From Frigidibacter sp. RF13 (GTDB lineage: Bacteria > Pseudomonadota > Alphaproteobacteria > Rhodobacterales > Rhodobacteraceae): a stretch of DNA of 64,000 bases. Positions 32,477-42,153 of this stretch are shown in pieces (position 1 is the stretch's first letter; each line of letters opens with the position of its first letter). The DNA is taken from positions 1,054,001 to 1,118,000 of the forward strand of contig NZ_JAPNUE010000001.1 of the NCBI RefSeq assembly GCF_026626305.1, read 5' to 3'. The notes below the pieces were generated by a model, which was given only the letters and a program-made list of their open reading frames with translations, was not told the origin of the DNA and did not search any database. A program made the translations under genes and the position numbers.

Positions 32477-33319
32477 TCAGAAGCTCACGCCCTTGCGCGC
32501 CGCCAGATCGGTGAAGAACTGCCAGGCCACCCGCCCCGACCGCGCGCCCCGCGTGGCCTGCCATTCGATCGCCTCGGCGCGCAGCTCCTCCTCGCCCACC
32601 ACGACGCCATGGGCCGCGCAATAGCCGCGGATCATCGCGAGATATTCGTCCTGCGAACAGGGATGGAAGCCCAGCCACAGGCCGAACCTGTCGGAAAGCG
32701 AAACCTTCTCCTCCACCGCCTCAGACGGGCTGATCGCGGTCGAGCGTTCATTCTCGATCATGTCGCGCGGCATCAGGTGGCGGCGGTTCGATGTGGCATA
32801 GAAGATCACGTTCTGGGGCCGCCCCTCAATCCCGCCGTCCAGAACCGCCTTCAGCGCCTTGTAATGCTGATCGTCGTGGCTGAACGACAGGTCGTCGCAG
32901 AACAGAAGGAAGCGCCGCGCGGGGGCTGCGCGCAGGTGCGCCAGAAGCCGCCCGATCGAGGGCAGATCCTCGCGGCTCAGTTCAACGATGGCGAGCGCCT
33001 GCCCCTGCCGCAAGACCTCGGCATGGACCGCCTTCACCAGCGAGGATTTTCCCATCCCGCGCGCGCCCCAGAGAAGCGCATTGTTCGCGGGCAGGCCGCG
33101 TGCGAAATGCAGCGTATTGGCCAAGAGCGTGTCGCGCGCCCGGTCGATGCCCACCAGAAGCGGCAGGTCGACCCGGTTGACCTCTGGCACCGGGTCCAGC
33201 CGGTCCGGCCCTGTATGCCAGACGAACGCATCGGCGGCGGAAAAATCCGGCGCCGCCCCCGGCGCGGGCGCCAGACGCTCCAGCGCCGCCGCAATCCGCG
33301 CGAGCTCGTGCTCGCTCAC
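32477..33319 (-). CDS. DUF815 family ATP-binding protein
   Basis: A 280-residue P-loop ATPase of the DUF815 family (AAA-like). Walker A is GARGMGKSSLVKA; a Walker-B-like stretch is FLLFCDDLSF; a sensor region is VIFYATSNRRHLMP. Its stop-to-start relation to tatC is an overlap of 4 bases (33316-33319), so it is co-transcribed with the tat genes, an arrangement common in this family. Function is unknown; the association with protein export may be only positional. Confidence 0.9.
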   Translation of the reverse strand: MSEHELARIAAALERLAPAPGAAPDFSAADAFVWHTGPDRLDPVPEVNRVDLPLLVGIDRARDTLLANTLHFARGLPANNALLWGARGMGKSSLVKAVHAEVLRQGQALAIVELSREDLPSIGRLLAHLRAAPARRFLLFCDDLSFSHDDQHYKALKAVLDGGIEGRPQNVIFYATSNRRHLMPRDMIENERSTAISPSEAVEEKVSLSDRFGLWLGFHPCSQDEYLAMIRGYCAAHGVVVGEEELRAEAIEWQATRGARSGRVAWQFFTDLAARKGVSF

Positions 33320-34167
33320 GCCTCGTCCTCCTCATCCTCTACCCAGGTGCCATCGGCCCGCGCCTGTGCCTCGCGGTCGCGCTCGAACTTCTGCACGAAG
33401 AGGATCGAGATTTCATACAGCGGGTAGACCGCAGCAAAGAGGATGATCTGAGAGAATATGTCGGGCGGCGTCACGATGGCGGCGATGGCGAGAATGCCCA
33501 CCACCGCATATTTCCGCGTGTGCTTCAGCCCTTTCGAGGAGATCAGCCCCGCCCGCCCCATCAGCGTCAGGAGGACCGGCAGCTGGAAACAGAGGCCAAA
33601 GGCCATCACGAAGGTCATGGTCAGCGACAGATAAGCCTCGATCGAGCCCTGATAGACGACGCCCGTCGGCACCGCGCCCAGCGCGCTGCCACCTTCGGCT
33701 GCCTGCTGCTGAAACGTATCGGCGAAGCCCAGGAAGAAGGTGAAGGCGAAGGGCAGGATGATGAAATAGGCAAACGCCCCACCGATGAAAAACATCACCG
33801 GCGAGGCGACAAGGAAGGGCAGGAAAGCGTTCTTTTCCGACCGGTAGAGGCCCGGCGCCACGAAGCGCCACATCTGATAGGCGATGATCGGGAAGGCCAT
33901 GGCGAACCCGCCCCAAAGCGCGATGCGGATCGCGACGAAGAAGCCCTCCTGCATCTTGATCAGTACCAGACGGCATTCCTCGCCCCGCTCGGCCAGCACC
34001 TGGCACATCGGATGGGAAAGGATGTTGAAGATCGGCTGCCAGATCACATAGCCAAGGATGAAACAGACCGCATAGGCGGCAATCGAGATCAGGACGCGGT
34101 TCCTGAGCTCCTTGAGATGCTCGATCAGCGGCTGGGCGGTATCGTCGATCGTGTCGTTGGCGCTCAT
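33316..34167 (-). CDS. tatC: Sec-independent protein translocase TatC
   Basis: A 283-residue inner-membrane protein with six membrane helices, the receptor for twin-arginine signal peptides. The N-terminal QPLIEHLKELRNRVL contains the conserved Glu and Arg residues, and MAFPIIAYQMWRFVAPGLY is another typical stretch. The tail is acidic (VEDEEDEA). It overlaps tatB by 4 bases. Tat clients in this window include OpgG and the sugar-binding protein at 28632, judged by their signals. Confidence 0.95.
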   Translation of the reverse strand: MSANDTIDDTAQPLIEHLKELRNRVLISIAAYAVCFILGYVIWQPIFNILSHPMCQVLAERGEECRLVLIKMQEGFFVAIRIALWGGFAMAFPIIAYQMWRFVAPGLYRSEKNAFLPFLVASPVMFFIGGAFAYFIILPFAFTFFLGFADTFQQQAAEGGSALGAVPTGVVYQGSIEAYLSLTMTFVMAFGLCFQLPVLLTLMGRAGLISSKGLKHTRKYAVVGILAIAAIVTPPDIFSQIILFAAVYPLYEISILFVQKFERDREAQARADGTWVEDEEDEA

Positions 34168-34811
34168 GCGTCAGTCGCCTTCTTCGCGCGCGGCTTCGCA
34201 GGGGGTTTCTCGGCGGGTTTCGCGGCGGGTTTCACGGCAGCCTTCGGCGTAGTTTTCGGTGTGGCCTTCGCATCGGCGGTCGCGGCGCTGCGGATGCGGC
34301 CCGGCGTCTTGGCGGCAGGCTTGACCACGGTCAGGTCACCCGCATCGACCGCCTTCAGCTTCGCGCCCATCTCCTCGATCACCGCCTTGCGCGCCGCCTG
34401 CTTCTCGCGCAGCGCCTTTGTCGCGGGTCCCTCCGGAGCGGGCTTGCCCTCTTCCGCCGCTGGCGCGGGGTCGGTCGCTGCTGCGGCGGGCGCGGCCGGC
34501 GCCGCCTTGGTCGAGGTCTTCGTCGACTTCAGCGGATCCCACTTCTCGAACTTGTCGGCGGCGTCCTTCACCGCCGTGATCCCGAGGCTCTTGGCCGAGG
34601 TCGCGGCCTTCAGATCCTTGGCCACGTCGTTCACACCCGATTCGCGCGCTGCCTGATCCATGGCGCGCTGGAACTCGCGTGCCATCGAGCGGATCTTCGC
34701 GGTGAAACGGCCAAGCTGCCGGAACATTTCCGGCAGGTCCTCGGGGCCGATGACGATCAGCGCCACCACACCGATGACCAGAAGCTCGGTCCAGCCGATA
34801 TCGCCAAACAT
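34164..34811 (-). CDS. tatB: Sec-independent protein translocase TatB
   Basis: A 215-residue TatB. The N-terminal membrane helix MFGDIGWTELLVIGVVALIV with the conserved Glu and the hinge IGPEDLP is followed by an amphipathic helix (RQLGRFTAKIRSMAREF). The C-terminal 110 residues are Ala/Lys/Pro-rich with repeats of the type KPAAKP, probably disordered, which makes the protein longer than the E. coli one (171). Located between tatA (29-base gap) and tatC (overlap). Confidence 0.94.
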   Translation of the reverse strand: MFGDIGWTELLVIGVVALIVIGPEDLPEMFRQLGRFTAKIRSMAREFQRAMDQAARESGVNDVAKDLKAATSAKSLGITAVKDAADKFEKWDPLKSTKTSTKAAPAAPAAAATDPAPAAEEGKPAPEGPATKALREKQAARKAVIEEMGAKLKAVDAGDLTVVKPAAKTPGRIRSAATADAKATPKTTPKAAVKPAAKPAEKPPAKPRAKKATDA

Positions 34812-34840
34812 GAGGCGTCCCCTTCAGGGCTAAGGGCCTG

Positions 34841-35047
34841 TCAGGCCTTGTCCTTTTCCTCGGGCGTCACGTCCTTGGCGGCAGACGCCGCCTCGCGCTC
34901 GATCTCCTCGGTGCCGTCCTTGACGCCCTTCTTGAACGCGGTGATGCCCTTGCCCACCTCGCCCATGAGCGAGCTGACCTTGCCGCGCCCGAAAAGCACC
35001 AGAACCACGATGGCGATCAGCAGAAGCTGCCAGGGTCCCATTTGCAT
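34841..35047 (-). CDS. tatA: Sec-independent protein translocase TatA
   Basis: A 68-residue TatA that forms the protein-conducting assembly. A membrane helix (LLLIAIVVLVLFG, about residues 8-20) is followed by FGRGKVSSLMGEVGKGI, the hinge and amphipathic helix of alphaproteobacterial TatA, and an acidic tail. The start may be at Met1 (35047) or Met3. First gene of tatABC; its promoter must lie in the 191-base divergent gap to 35239. Confidence 0.94.
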   Translation of the reverse strand: MQMGPWQLLLIAIVVLVLFGRGKVSSLMGEVGKGITAFKKGVKDGTEEIEREAASAAKDVTPEEKDKA

Positions 35048-35172
35048 GTCTTCATCCTCCGGATAGGCCGCCCTTCGCGACCGTCACCCCTGATCTAGTC
35101 CCGCGCGCGGGCCGATCAAAGGGCCAATTTGCATGTGACCTGCCCGAAACCCGGCGCGGGCCTATGCGACTG

Positions 35173-35190
35173 CTGACAGGTTTATGTCAG
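35173..35190. promoter_or_regulatory. Candidate operator upstream of the monooxygenase-fold/WYL gene pair
   Basis: CTGACA-GGTTTA-TGTCAG is a perfect 6-bp inverted repeat with a 6-base spacer, 49 bases before the start of the plus-strand gene at 35239. The WYL regulator encoded next is a plausible binder. Confidence 0.5.
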
Positions 35191-35238
35191 TTGCTCCCTT
35201 CTATAGCCGGAGCGTCGATTGAAGAAAAGGAGACCGAC

Positions 35239-35574
35239 ATGACCCGAACCCTCACCGCCGAGATCGTGACCTTCCGCGCCGCCCCCGGCATCGGCGCAGA
35301 AGAGATGCGGACCCGCGCCGCGGGCGTCACCCAGTGGCTCGAACGTCAGCCGGGTTTCGTCGCCCGCACCCTCAGCCACGCCGAGGACGGCAGCTGGACT
35401 GACCATGTCGTCTGGGCCAGCCGGGCCGAGGCGCTGGCGGCGGGAGAAGCCTTCATGGCAGAGCCGTCCGCCGCCCCCTTCATGCAGGCGATCGCACCCG
35501 CGAGCGTGGCCATGAGCCATGCCGAGGTGGTGGTGCGGCAGACCGCCCCGTCCGACATGATGGCCGAGGCTTGA
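35239..35574 (+). CDS. Antibiotic biosynthesis monooxygenase-like (dimeric alpha/beta barrel) protein
   Basis: A 111-residue protein with the ferredoxin-like alpha/beta barrel pattern: a start strand TAEIVTFRAAPG, helix, then QPGFVARTLSHAEDGSWTDHVVWASRAEALAAGEAF, as in ABM-domain proteins. Such small proteins may be cofactor-free oxygenases or simply ligand binders; no catalytic residue can be singled out. ATG at 35239 follows AAAAGGAGA. A WYL regulator gene follows after 31 bases, so the pair may be a regulated unit. Confidence 0.75.
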   Translation: MTRTLTAEIVTFRAAPGIGAEEMRTRAAGVTQWLERQPGFVARTLSHAEDGSWTDHVVWASRAEALAAGEAFMAEPSAAPFMQAIAPASVAMSHAEVVVRQTAPSDMMAEA

Positions 35575-35605
35575 CGCGCGCCCGGGCGCGGTCATGCTCT
35601 GACCC

Positions 35606-36286
35606 ATGCGCTCGGACCGGCTCTTCGACCTGATCCAGATACTCAGGGACGGAAAACTCCACCGCGCGGCGGACCTCGCCGCGCGGCTCGAAGTGTCGAC
35701 CCGCACGATCTGGCGCGACATGGCCACGCTGCAGGCCTCGGGCCTGCCGGTCGAGGGCGAACGCGGCGTGGGCTATATGCTCACCGCGCCGGTCACGCTC
35801 CCGCCCGTGGCGCTGACGCTCCAGGAGATGGAGGCGCTGCGTCTCGGGATCGCGCTGGTGGCCAGCGCCGCCGACGCGGGCCTCTCCTATGCGGCCCATA
35901 CGCTCGGTCAAAAGATCGCCGCCGTCTCGCCCGCCGCGGGCAACCTGCCGCCCGTCGACACCTTCGTCTTCGCCGGTCCCGAGGCGCAGAAGGCGGCGCC
36001 GCACCTGCCCAAGCTGCGCGCGGCAATCTCCAGCGCCGAAAAGCTCGACATGACGTACCGCGACCTCGCCGGACGCGAGAGCCTGCGGCGCATCCGGCCC
36101 CTGCAACTCGAATATTGGGGCCGGGTCTGGACCGCGACCGCCTGGTGCGAAAGGCGCAAGGATTTCCGTACCTTCCGGGTCGATCTGATGCTGGCCCTCA
36201 CCCCGACCGGCGAGACATTCGTCGCGGAACCCGGCAAGACGCTCGCCGACTTCAAAGCCCGCCCGATGCCCTCCTCGTCGCCCTGA
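35606..36286 (+). CDS. YafY-type HTH-WYL transcriptional regulator
   Basis: A 226-residue regulator with an N-terminal DeoR-like HTH (FDLIQILRDGKLHRAADLAARLEVSTRTIWRDM) and a WYL domain where RRIRPLQLEYWGRVWTATAWCERRKDFRTFRVDLM holds the characteristic Trp/Tyr-type ligand region. The first residues MRSDRLFDLIQ are standard. It probably controls itself and the upstream monooxygenase-fold gene; WYL domains sense small or nucleic-acid ligands. It converges with the FbpC-like ATPase gene. Confidence 0.9.
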   Translation: MRSDRLFDLIQILRDGKLHRAADLAARLEVSTRTIWRDMATLQASGLPVEGERGVGYMLTAPVTLPPVALTLQEMEALRLGIALVASAADAGLSYAAHTLGQKIAAVSPAAGNLPPVDTFVFAGPEAQKAAPHLPKLRAAISSAEKLDMTYRDLAGRESLRRIRPLQLEYWGRVWTATAWCERRKDFRTFRVDLMLALTPTGETFVAEPGKTLADFKARPMPSSSP

Positions 36287-36306
36287 GGCGCATCACCGAT
36301 CGGGCG

Positions 36307-36352
36307 CTCGTCGTGCCCGCGCCCGCCGAGGAGCGCCGAAGGCGACGACGAG
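36307..36352. repeat. CGAGGAG/CGACGAG element between convergent genes
   Basis: CTCGTCGT (36307-36314) and ACGACGAG (36345-36352) are perfect 8-bp inverted arms; CGAGGAGCGCCGAAGGC lies between. It is similar in word order to 32406-32459 and sits directly against the stop of the minus-strand ATPase gene, consistent with a transcript-end signal. Confidence 0.55.
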
Positions 36353-36353
36353 G

Positions 36354-37436
<1,083 letters not shown>

Positions 37437-37542
37437 TGGTCCGTCCTTGCCCGCCCCGCCCATCCCTTAGCGAAAATGTCGGGCTTTCCGCCCCGATAGC
37501 AGGGCCGCCCGGGTCAGGCAAGCGCGGCGGGCAGGCACGCGA

Positions 37543-38322
37543 TCAGAGCGTGGCATTCATCGCACCGCCGTCCAGAAGGATATTCTGCCCGACGATGAAG
37601 CCCGCATGTGTTGAGCACAGGAAGGCGCAGGTCGCACCGAATTCGGCCGCCGTGCCGTAACGCCGCGCCGGGATCGTCGCCATCCGCTCCGCCGCCGCCG
37701 CCTCGATCGATATGCCCTTGGCCTTCGACACGCCGCTGTCGAGCGACACAGCCCTGTCGGTCGCATGAATGCCCGGCAGAAGATTGTTGATCGTCACCCC
37801 CTGCGGCGCCACCTGCCGCGCGGTGCCCGCGACGAAGCCGGTCAGCCCGGCGCGGGCGGCGTTCGACAGCCCCAATTGCGGGATCGGCGCCTTGACCGAT
37901 TGCGAGGTGATATTGACCACCCGCCCCCAGCCCTGGGCGATCATGCCAGGTAGCGCCCATTGCATCAGCGCGATCGGCGTCAGCATGTTGGCATCAAGCG
38001 CACGGATGAAATCCTCCCGGCTCCAGTCCGACCAGAGGCCGGGCGGCGGCCCGCCCGCGTTCGTCACCAGAATGTCGACCTCCCCCGCCGCCGCCAGAAC
38101 CGCCGCGCGCCCGCCCTCCTCGGTAATGTCACCCGCCACCGCCGTGACCCTCACGCCATGCGCCGCCCGGATCGCCGCCGCCGTCGCCTCCAGCGCCTCG
38201 GCCCCCCGCGCATTGATCACCAGATCGACGCCCGCCGCCGCCAAGGCTTCGGCGCAGCCACGCCCCAACCCTTTCGACGCCGCCGTCACCAGCGCCCGTT
38301 TACCCCTGATTCCCAGATCCAT
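37543..38322 (-). CDS. Short-chain dehydrogenase/reductase
   Basis: A 259-residue classical SDR, NAD(P)-dependent. Cofactor motif TAASKGLGRG near residues 13-22, NAG motif in VTNAGGPPPG, catalytic Ser in NITSQSV. The position usually holding YxxxK reads LGLSNAARAG, so the catalytic Tyr and Lys appear replaced, as in a divergent subgroup of so-called 3-oxoacyl reductase-like SDRs. ATG at 38322 is preceded by GGGAGG. It may not be an ordinary oxidoreductase. Divergent from the Hint-domain gene. Confidence 0.85.
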   Translation of the reverse strand: MDLGIRGKRALVTAASKGLGRGCAEALAAAGVDLVINARGAEALEATAAAIRAAHGVRVTAVAGDITEEGGRAAVLAAAGEVDILVTNAGGPPPGLWSDWSREDFIRALDANMLTPIALMQWALPGMIAQGWGRVVNITSQSVKAPIPQLGLSNAARAGLTGFVAGTARQVAPQGVTINNLLPGIHATDRAVSLDSGVSKAKGISIEAAAAERMATIPARRYGTAAEFGATCAFLCSTHAGFIVGQNILLDGGAMNATL

Positions 38323-38416
38323 CCTATCCTCCCTTGATGGCCCGAGACTGCCGCAGCCCGCCGCGACTGGCCAGAGGCGGCTTGACGCTACGGCGGTTCC
38401 GGCGCAAGGGAGCGTC

Positions 38417-39427
38417 ATGGAGGACGACAGCACCATAAGACCCGGCCCCGCGGTCCAGGCCTACCAGGCCGGGGCGATCCGCGTCGTTGTCGGCGCCAAC
38501 CTGCGCGATCCGGTGGGCGGGGTTGAGGACCTTGAGCTTGGCGATGTCTACCGTCTGAAACCCGAGGCGCGCACCAAACGGCTAGTCCTCTCGCTCGGCG
38601 GCGCGCCCGGTGCCGCGCAGCAGGTGGCCGGGGGCTCCGACATCGGCAAGCCCGGCGATCTTGTCTATCCGCTTGCCGTCCTCACCTTCCTCGCTCCTGA
38701 CGGCGAACGGCTCGCCCTTGTCACCGTCTGGCATGAAGCTTCCGAGACGACCTTCGCCCTGCCGCTGTCACCGATGGTGCCCGGCGTCGAATATACGCTC
38801 GTCGAGGCGCACCGCGATTTCGCGGGGCTGAGGCTTGGCGACGTGATCTGCGTTTCCTTCGCTGCCGGAACGCTGATCACCCGCCCCGGCGGCGCACCTG
38901 AAGCGATCGAGAAGCTGAAGATCGGCGATCCGGTCCTGACCCGCGACAATGGCCCCCAGCCGATCCGCTGGATCGGCAAGGCGACCTTGCGCGCGGCGGG
39001 GTCCTTCGCGCCCGTGGTCATTTCGGCCGGAACGCTCGGCAATCTTGGCGAGCTCGTCGTCAGCCCCCATCATCGCATCTTCCTCTACCAGCGCGGCGCC
39101 CGCCGCCTTGGTGGCACCGCCGAGGTTCTGGTGCAGGCCAAGCATCTGGTCGACGGCGACCGGGTCTGGCGGCGCGAGGGCGGCTTCGTCGATTACTACA
39201 GCCTCGTCTTCGACCGGCACGAGATCATCTTCGCCGAAGGCGTCGCCGCCGAAAGCCTGATGGTGAACGAGGAAACCGTGCGCCTTCTGCCCGAGGACCT
39301 GGCCGACGATCTGCGCAGCCGCTTCCCGGGCCTCAGGCAAAGCCAGTATTACGGCACCGAGGCGGGCGCGCGCGCCCTTGAAAGCCACGGACGCCAGCAT
39401 TTCTTCCGCCCCGAACGCAAGAGCTGA
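38417..39427 (+). CDS. Hint-domain protein (hedgehog/intein-like, PF13403 type)
   Basis: A 336-residue protein. Residues 1-140 form an N-terminal domain without recognised motif; a Hint-like module starts at Cys145 in ICVSFAAGTLITRPGG, followed by EKLKIGDPVLT and the SPHHRIFL block (about 216-223). In hedgehog and inteins the first Cys attacks the preceding peptide bond, so this could self-cleave before Cys145. No signal peptide and no secretion-repeat region is seen, though many family members are surface proteins. ATG at 38417; the frame open upstream is antisense to the SDR gene. Confidence 0.85.
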   Translation: MEDDSTIRPGPAVQAYQAGAIRVVVGANLRDPVGGVEDLELGDVYRLKPEARTKRLVLSLGGAPGAAQQVAGGSDIGKPGDLVYPLAVLTFLAPDGERLALVTVWHEASETTFALPLSPMVPGVEYTLVEAHRDFAGLRLGDVICVSFAAGTLITRPGGAPEAIEKLKIGDPVLTRDNGPQPIRWIGKATLRAAGSFAPVVISAGTLGNLGELVVSPHHRIFLYQRGARRLGGTAEVLVQAKHLVDGDRVWRREGGFVDYYSLVFDRHEIIFAEGVAAESLMVNEETVRLLPEDLADDLRSRFPGLRQSQYYGTEAGARALESHGRQHFFRPERKS

Positions 39428-39446
39428 CGGGTTTTGCTTGACTTCC

Positions 39447-39461
39447 GGGGCCTCAGGCCCC
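39447..39461. terminator. Short hairpin after the Hint-domain gene
   Basis: GGGGCC-TCA-GGCCCC lies 20 bases after the stop and before the RNA helicase gene. No T-run follows; weak evidence for termination. Confidence 0.3.
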
Positions 39462-39659
39462 ATGTGCCCCCTGCCCAGTGCCGCTGCCGCGTGAGCAGCC
39501 GCGCCCCATCTGGTGGCGCAAAGGCCGGGCAAAGGTTCCCATATCACGCGGGGGTCCAGTGGCCATGATGGGCCACGCCCCGCCCGATACCGTCGCCCGA
39601 TCTCCGGGCTGGCGGCCCCTTTTCTCTTCGGCGCAGACCCGCGCCAGACAGGACCAATT

Positions 39660-41000
39660 GTGACTGCAACTTTCGCCACGCTCGGCATCGCGCCGCGCAT
39701 CCTTGAAAACCTTGGCCCCATCGGGCTGACCAATCCCACGCCGATCCAGACCCGGGCGATCCCCGAACTGCTGAAGGGCCGCGACCTTCTGGGCCTCGCC
39801 CAGACCGGCACCGGCAAGACCGCGGCCTTCGGCCTGCCGATCCTTTCCGCACTCATCGCCATCGGCAAGCGCCCGCTGCCCAAGACCGCCCGCGCCCTCA
39901 TCCTCGCGCCGACCCGCGAACTTGCCACCCAGATTACCGAGAACCTGCAGGCCTTCGCCGCCGAAACCCCGGTCCGCACCGCCCGCGTGGTGGGCGGCGC
40001 CTCGATCAATGCCCAGGCCGACCGGCTGGCGCGCGGCACCGATATTCTCGTGGCCACCCCCGGCCGCCTGCTCGACCTTCTGGACCGCAAGGCGATCTCG
40101 CTTGCCGAAGTCCGCTTCCTCGTCCTCGACGAGGCCGACCAGATGCTCGACATCGGCTTCATCCATGCGCTCAGGAAGATCGCCCGCCTTCTGCCTGCCG
40201 AACGCCAGACCATGCTCTTTTCGGCCACCATGCCGAAACTGATCGAGGAACTGGCCCAGACCTATCTGAAAGACCCGATCCGGGTCGAGGTGGCGCCCCC
40301 CGGCAAACCGGTCGAGCGCATCACCCAGAGCGTCCATTTCGTCAATCAGGGCGAAAAGGCGAAACTCCTCTCCGATTATCTCGGCGAGCATCTGCAGGAA
40401 CGCGCCCTCGTTTTCGCCCGCACCAAGCACGGGTCGGACAAGCTCTGCCGGCTTCTCGAAAGCTGGGGCTTCGGCGTCGCCGCGATCCACGGCAACAAGA
40501 GCCAGAACCAGCGCGAAAAGGCGCTTGCGGCCTTCCGCGCGGGCGAGATCAAGGTACTGGTCGCCACCGACGTCGCCGCCCGCGGCATCGACATTCCCGA
40601 CGTGAAGCATGTCTACAATTTCGACCTGCCGAACGTGCCCGACAATTACGTCCACCGCATCGGCCGCACCGGCCGCGCCGGCAAGGACGGCCGCGCCGTC
40701 GCCTTCTGTGCGCCGATGGAATTTGCTGACCTGCGCGCCATCGAAAAGACCATGGGCCAGCCGATTCCGGTGATCGGCGGCGACATCCCGGCCGAGGCGG
40801 CAAAAGTCGACAACCGCGCCCGCAGCGGTCAGCGGCAAGGGGCCCGTCCGGGCCAGAACCACGGGCAGAAGCACGGCGGCAAGGCCTCCGAAGGCCAGCA
40901 CAAGCGCCCCGCCCGCCGCCCCTCGCGCCGCCCCAAGGCTGAACAGCAAGGCAAATCGCACGGCGGCGCTGCCGCCCCGGTGCGCGCCAAGCACCACTGA
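39660..41000 (+). CDS. DEAD-box RNA helicase (RhlE-like)
   Basis: A 446-residue ATP-dependent RNA helicase. Motifs in order: NPTPIQ (Q-motif), AQTGTGKT (residues 47-54), PTRELATQ, LDEADQML (DEAD box), FSATMP, VATDVAARGIDIP and HRIGRTGRAGKDGRA. The last 70 residues are basic and rich in Gly, Gln, Lys and His, a likely RNA-binding tail. Start: GTG at 39660 with AGGA seven bases upstream; an upstream ATG-type frame from 39513 has no family similarity. Such helicases help ribosome assembly and mRNA decay, often in the cold. Confidence 0.93.
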   Translation: MTATFATLGIAPRILENLGPIGLTNPTPIQTRAIPELLKGRDLLGLAQTGTGKTAAFGLPILSALIAIGKRPLPKTARALILAPTRELATQITENLQAFAAETPVRTARVVGGASINAQADRLARGTDILVATPGRLLDLLDRKAISLAEVRFLVLDEADQMLDIGFIHALRKIARLLPAERQTMLFSATMPKLIEELAQTYLKDPIRVEVAPPGKPVERITQSVHFVNQGEKAKLLSDYLGEHLQERALVFARTKHGSDKLCRLLESWGFGVAAIHGNKSQNQREKALAAFRAGEIKVLVATDVAARGIDIPDVKHVYNFDLPNVPDNYVHRIGRTGRAGKDGRAVAFCAPMEFADLRAIEKTMGQPIPVIGGDIPAEAAKVDNRARSGQRQGARPGQNHGQKHGGKASEGQHKRPARRPSRRPKAEQQGKSHGGAAAPVRAKHH

Positions 41001-41017
41001 TCAGGCGCGCGGCCGGT

Positions 41018-41647
41018 TCAGAACGGAACCGGCCGCCCCGCCCAATCCTCGAAGACACCGCTCGTGGCGGGCGACAGCGCCTCGATCCGGGCCATCAATC
41101 CGCCAACGGACTGCGCAACGGTGATCTCGGCCGGGGCCCCGCCCATGCCGGTCTTCACCCAGCCCGGGTGATAGATGCCGACCGCAATCCCCTCGGGCCG
41201 CAGGTCGGTCGCCAGATTGCGCCCCAGATTGACCGCCGCCGCTTTCGAGGCCCGGTAGATGTAGCTGCCCCCCGGCGCCCGCGTGCTCGACCCCATGGCC
41301 GAGGCGAGAATGGCGATCTTCGCCCCCTCCGCCCGCCGCAGCGCGGGCAGGAAGGCCTGAGCCGTCAGAAAGACCCCGGTCACATTGACGGCAAACCCCT
41401 CGGCCCACAGATCCGGCGCCGCGCCGCGCGGCAGGACACCTGCATTGCAGATCAGAAGATCGAGCGGACCCGCGCCAAAGGCCTCTGCCGCCTCAGCAAC
41501 CGAAACCGGATCGCGCACATCCATGCCGATCTCGCCCGCGCCGGGCCTGCCCCGCACCGTACCGAACGCCACATGGCCCCCATCGCGATAGGCCGCCAGC
41601 AGCCCCGCACCGATCCCGCGCCCAGCCCCGGTGATCAGCACCCGCAT
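41018..41647 (-). CDS. Short-chain dehydrogenase/reductase
   Basis: A 209-residue SDR with NAD(P) motif GAGRGIGAG at residues 7-15, ICNAG near 70, catalytic Ser in SAMGSSTRAPGG and YIYRASKAA giving the Tyr-x3-Lys pair. It is short for the family and resembles the CsgA/sniffer type of carbonyl reductase-like SDRs. Substrate unknown. It converges with the RNA helicase with only 17 bases between stops. Confidence 0.9.
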   Translation of the reverse strand: MRVLITGAGRGIGAGLLAAYRDGGHVAFGTVRGRPGAGEIGMDVRDPVSVAEAAEAFGAGPLDLLICNAGVLPRGAAPDLWAEGFAVNVTGVFLTAQAFLPALRRAEGAKIAILASAMGSSTRAPGGSYIYRASKAAAVNLGRNLATDLRPEGIAVGIYHPGWVKTGMGGAPAEITVAQSVGGLMARIEALSPATSGVFEDWAGRPVPF

Positions 41648-41671
41648 CGGCCTATCCTTTGTCTTGAAAAG

Positions 41672-42091
41672 TCAGTTCACCTTGCGCGCGGGCATGAAAG
41701 GCAGGGGCGCGACCGGCACCCCCTCCTCGATCAGCTTCCTGGCCTCGTCGCTCCGCGCCTCGCCATAGATCGACCGGTGCGGCCGCTCGCCCTCATGCAT
41801 CGCGCGCGCCTCGGCCGCGAAATTGAGGCCGACATATTCGGAATTCTCCTCGACCTGACGGCGCAGCGCAGCCAGGGCCGCCTCGACCTCGCTCGCCGGG
41901 CGCTGCAGCGGCTTGGCCTCTTCCGTCCCCTGACTGACCGCAGGCGCCATCAGATCCTTCGTCACCTTCACCGACCCGCAGACCGAACAGGCGACCATCC
42001 CGCTCGCGTTCAGCTTGTCGAACGCGTCAGAGCTCTTGAACCAGCTTTCAAAGCCGTGGTCCTGATCGCAGGTAAGCCGGTAACGGATCAT
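41672..42091 (-). CDS. DUF1178 family protein
   Basis: A 139-residue conserved alphaproteobacterial protein. The start MIRYRLTCDQDHGFESWFKSSDAF and the CSVCGS pair form a small zinc-ribbon-like module; the remainder is helical and ends LPFMPARKVN. Function unknown. It stands between an SDR and a Nudix gene, all on the minus strand with modest gaps (24 and 62 bases). Confidence 0.88.
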   Translation of the reverse strand: MIRYRLTCDQDHGFESWFKSSDAFDKLNASGMVACSVCGSVKVTKDLMAPAVSQGTEEAKPLQRPASEVEAALAALRRQVEENSEYVGLNFAAEARAMHEGERPHRSIYGEARSDEARKLIEEGVPVAPLPFMPARKVN

Positions 42092-42153
42092 GGTCCTTCA
42101 CGCGCAAGTTTGCCGAATCTGACGTGACAGAGATGGCGATTTTCGGGGCGGAT

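Noticed and set aside
37769-38416. 216-codon upstream extension of the Hint-domain protein
   Set aside because: It runs antisense through the SDR gene; the ATG at 38417 begins the conserved-looking part.
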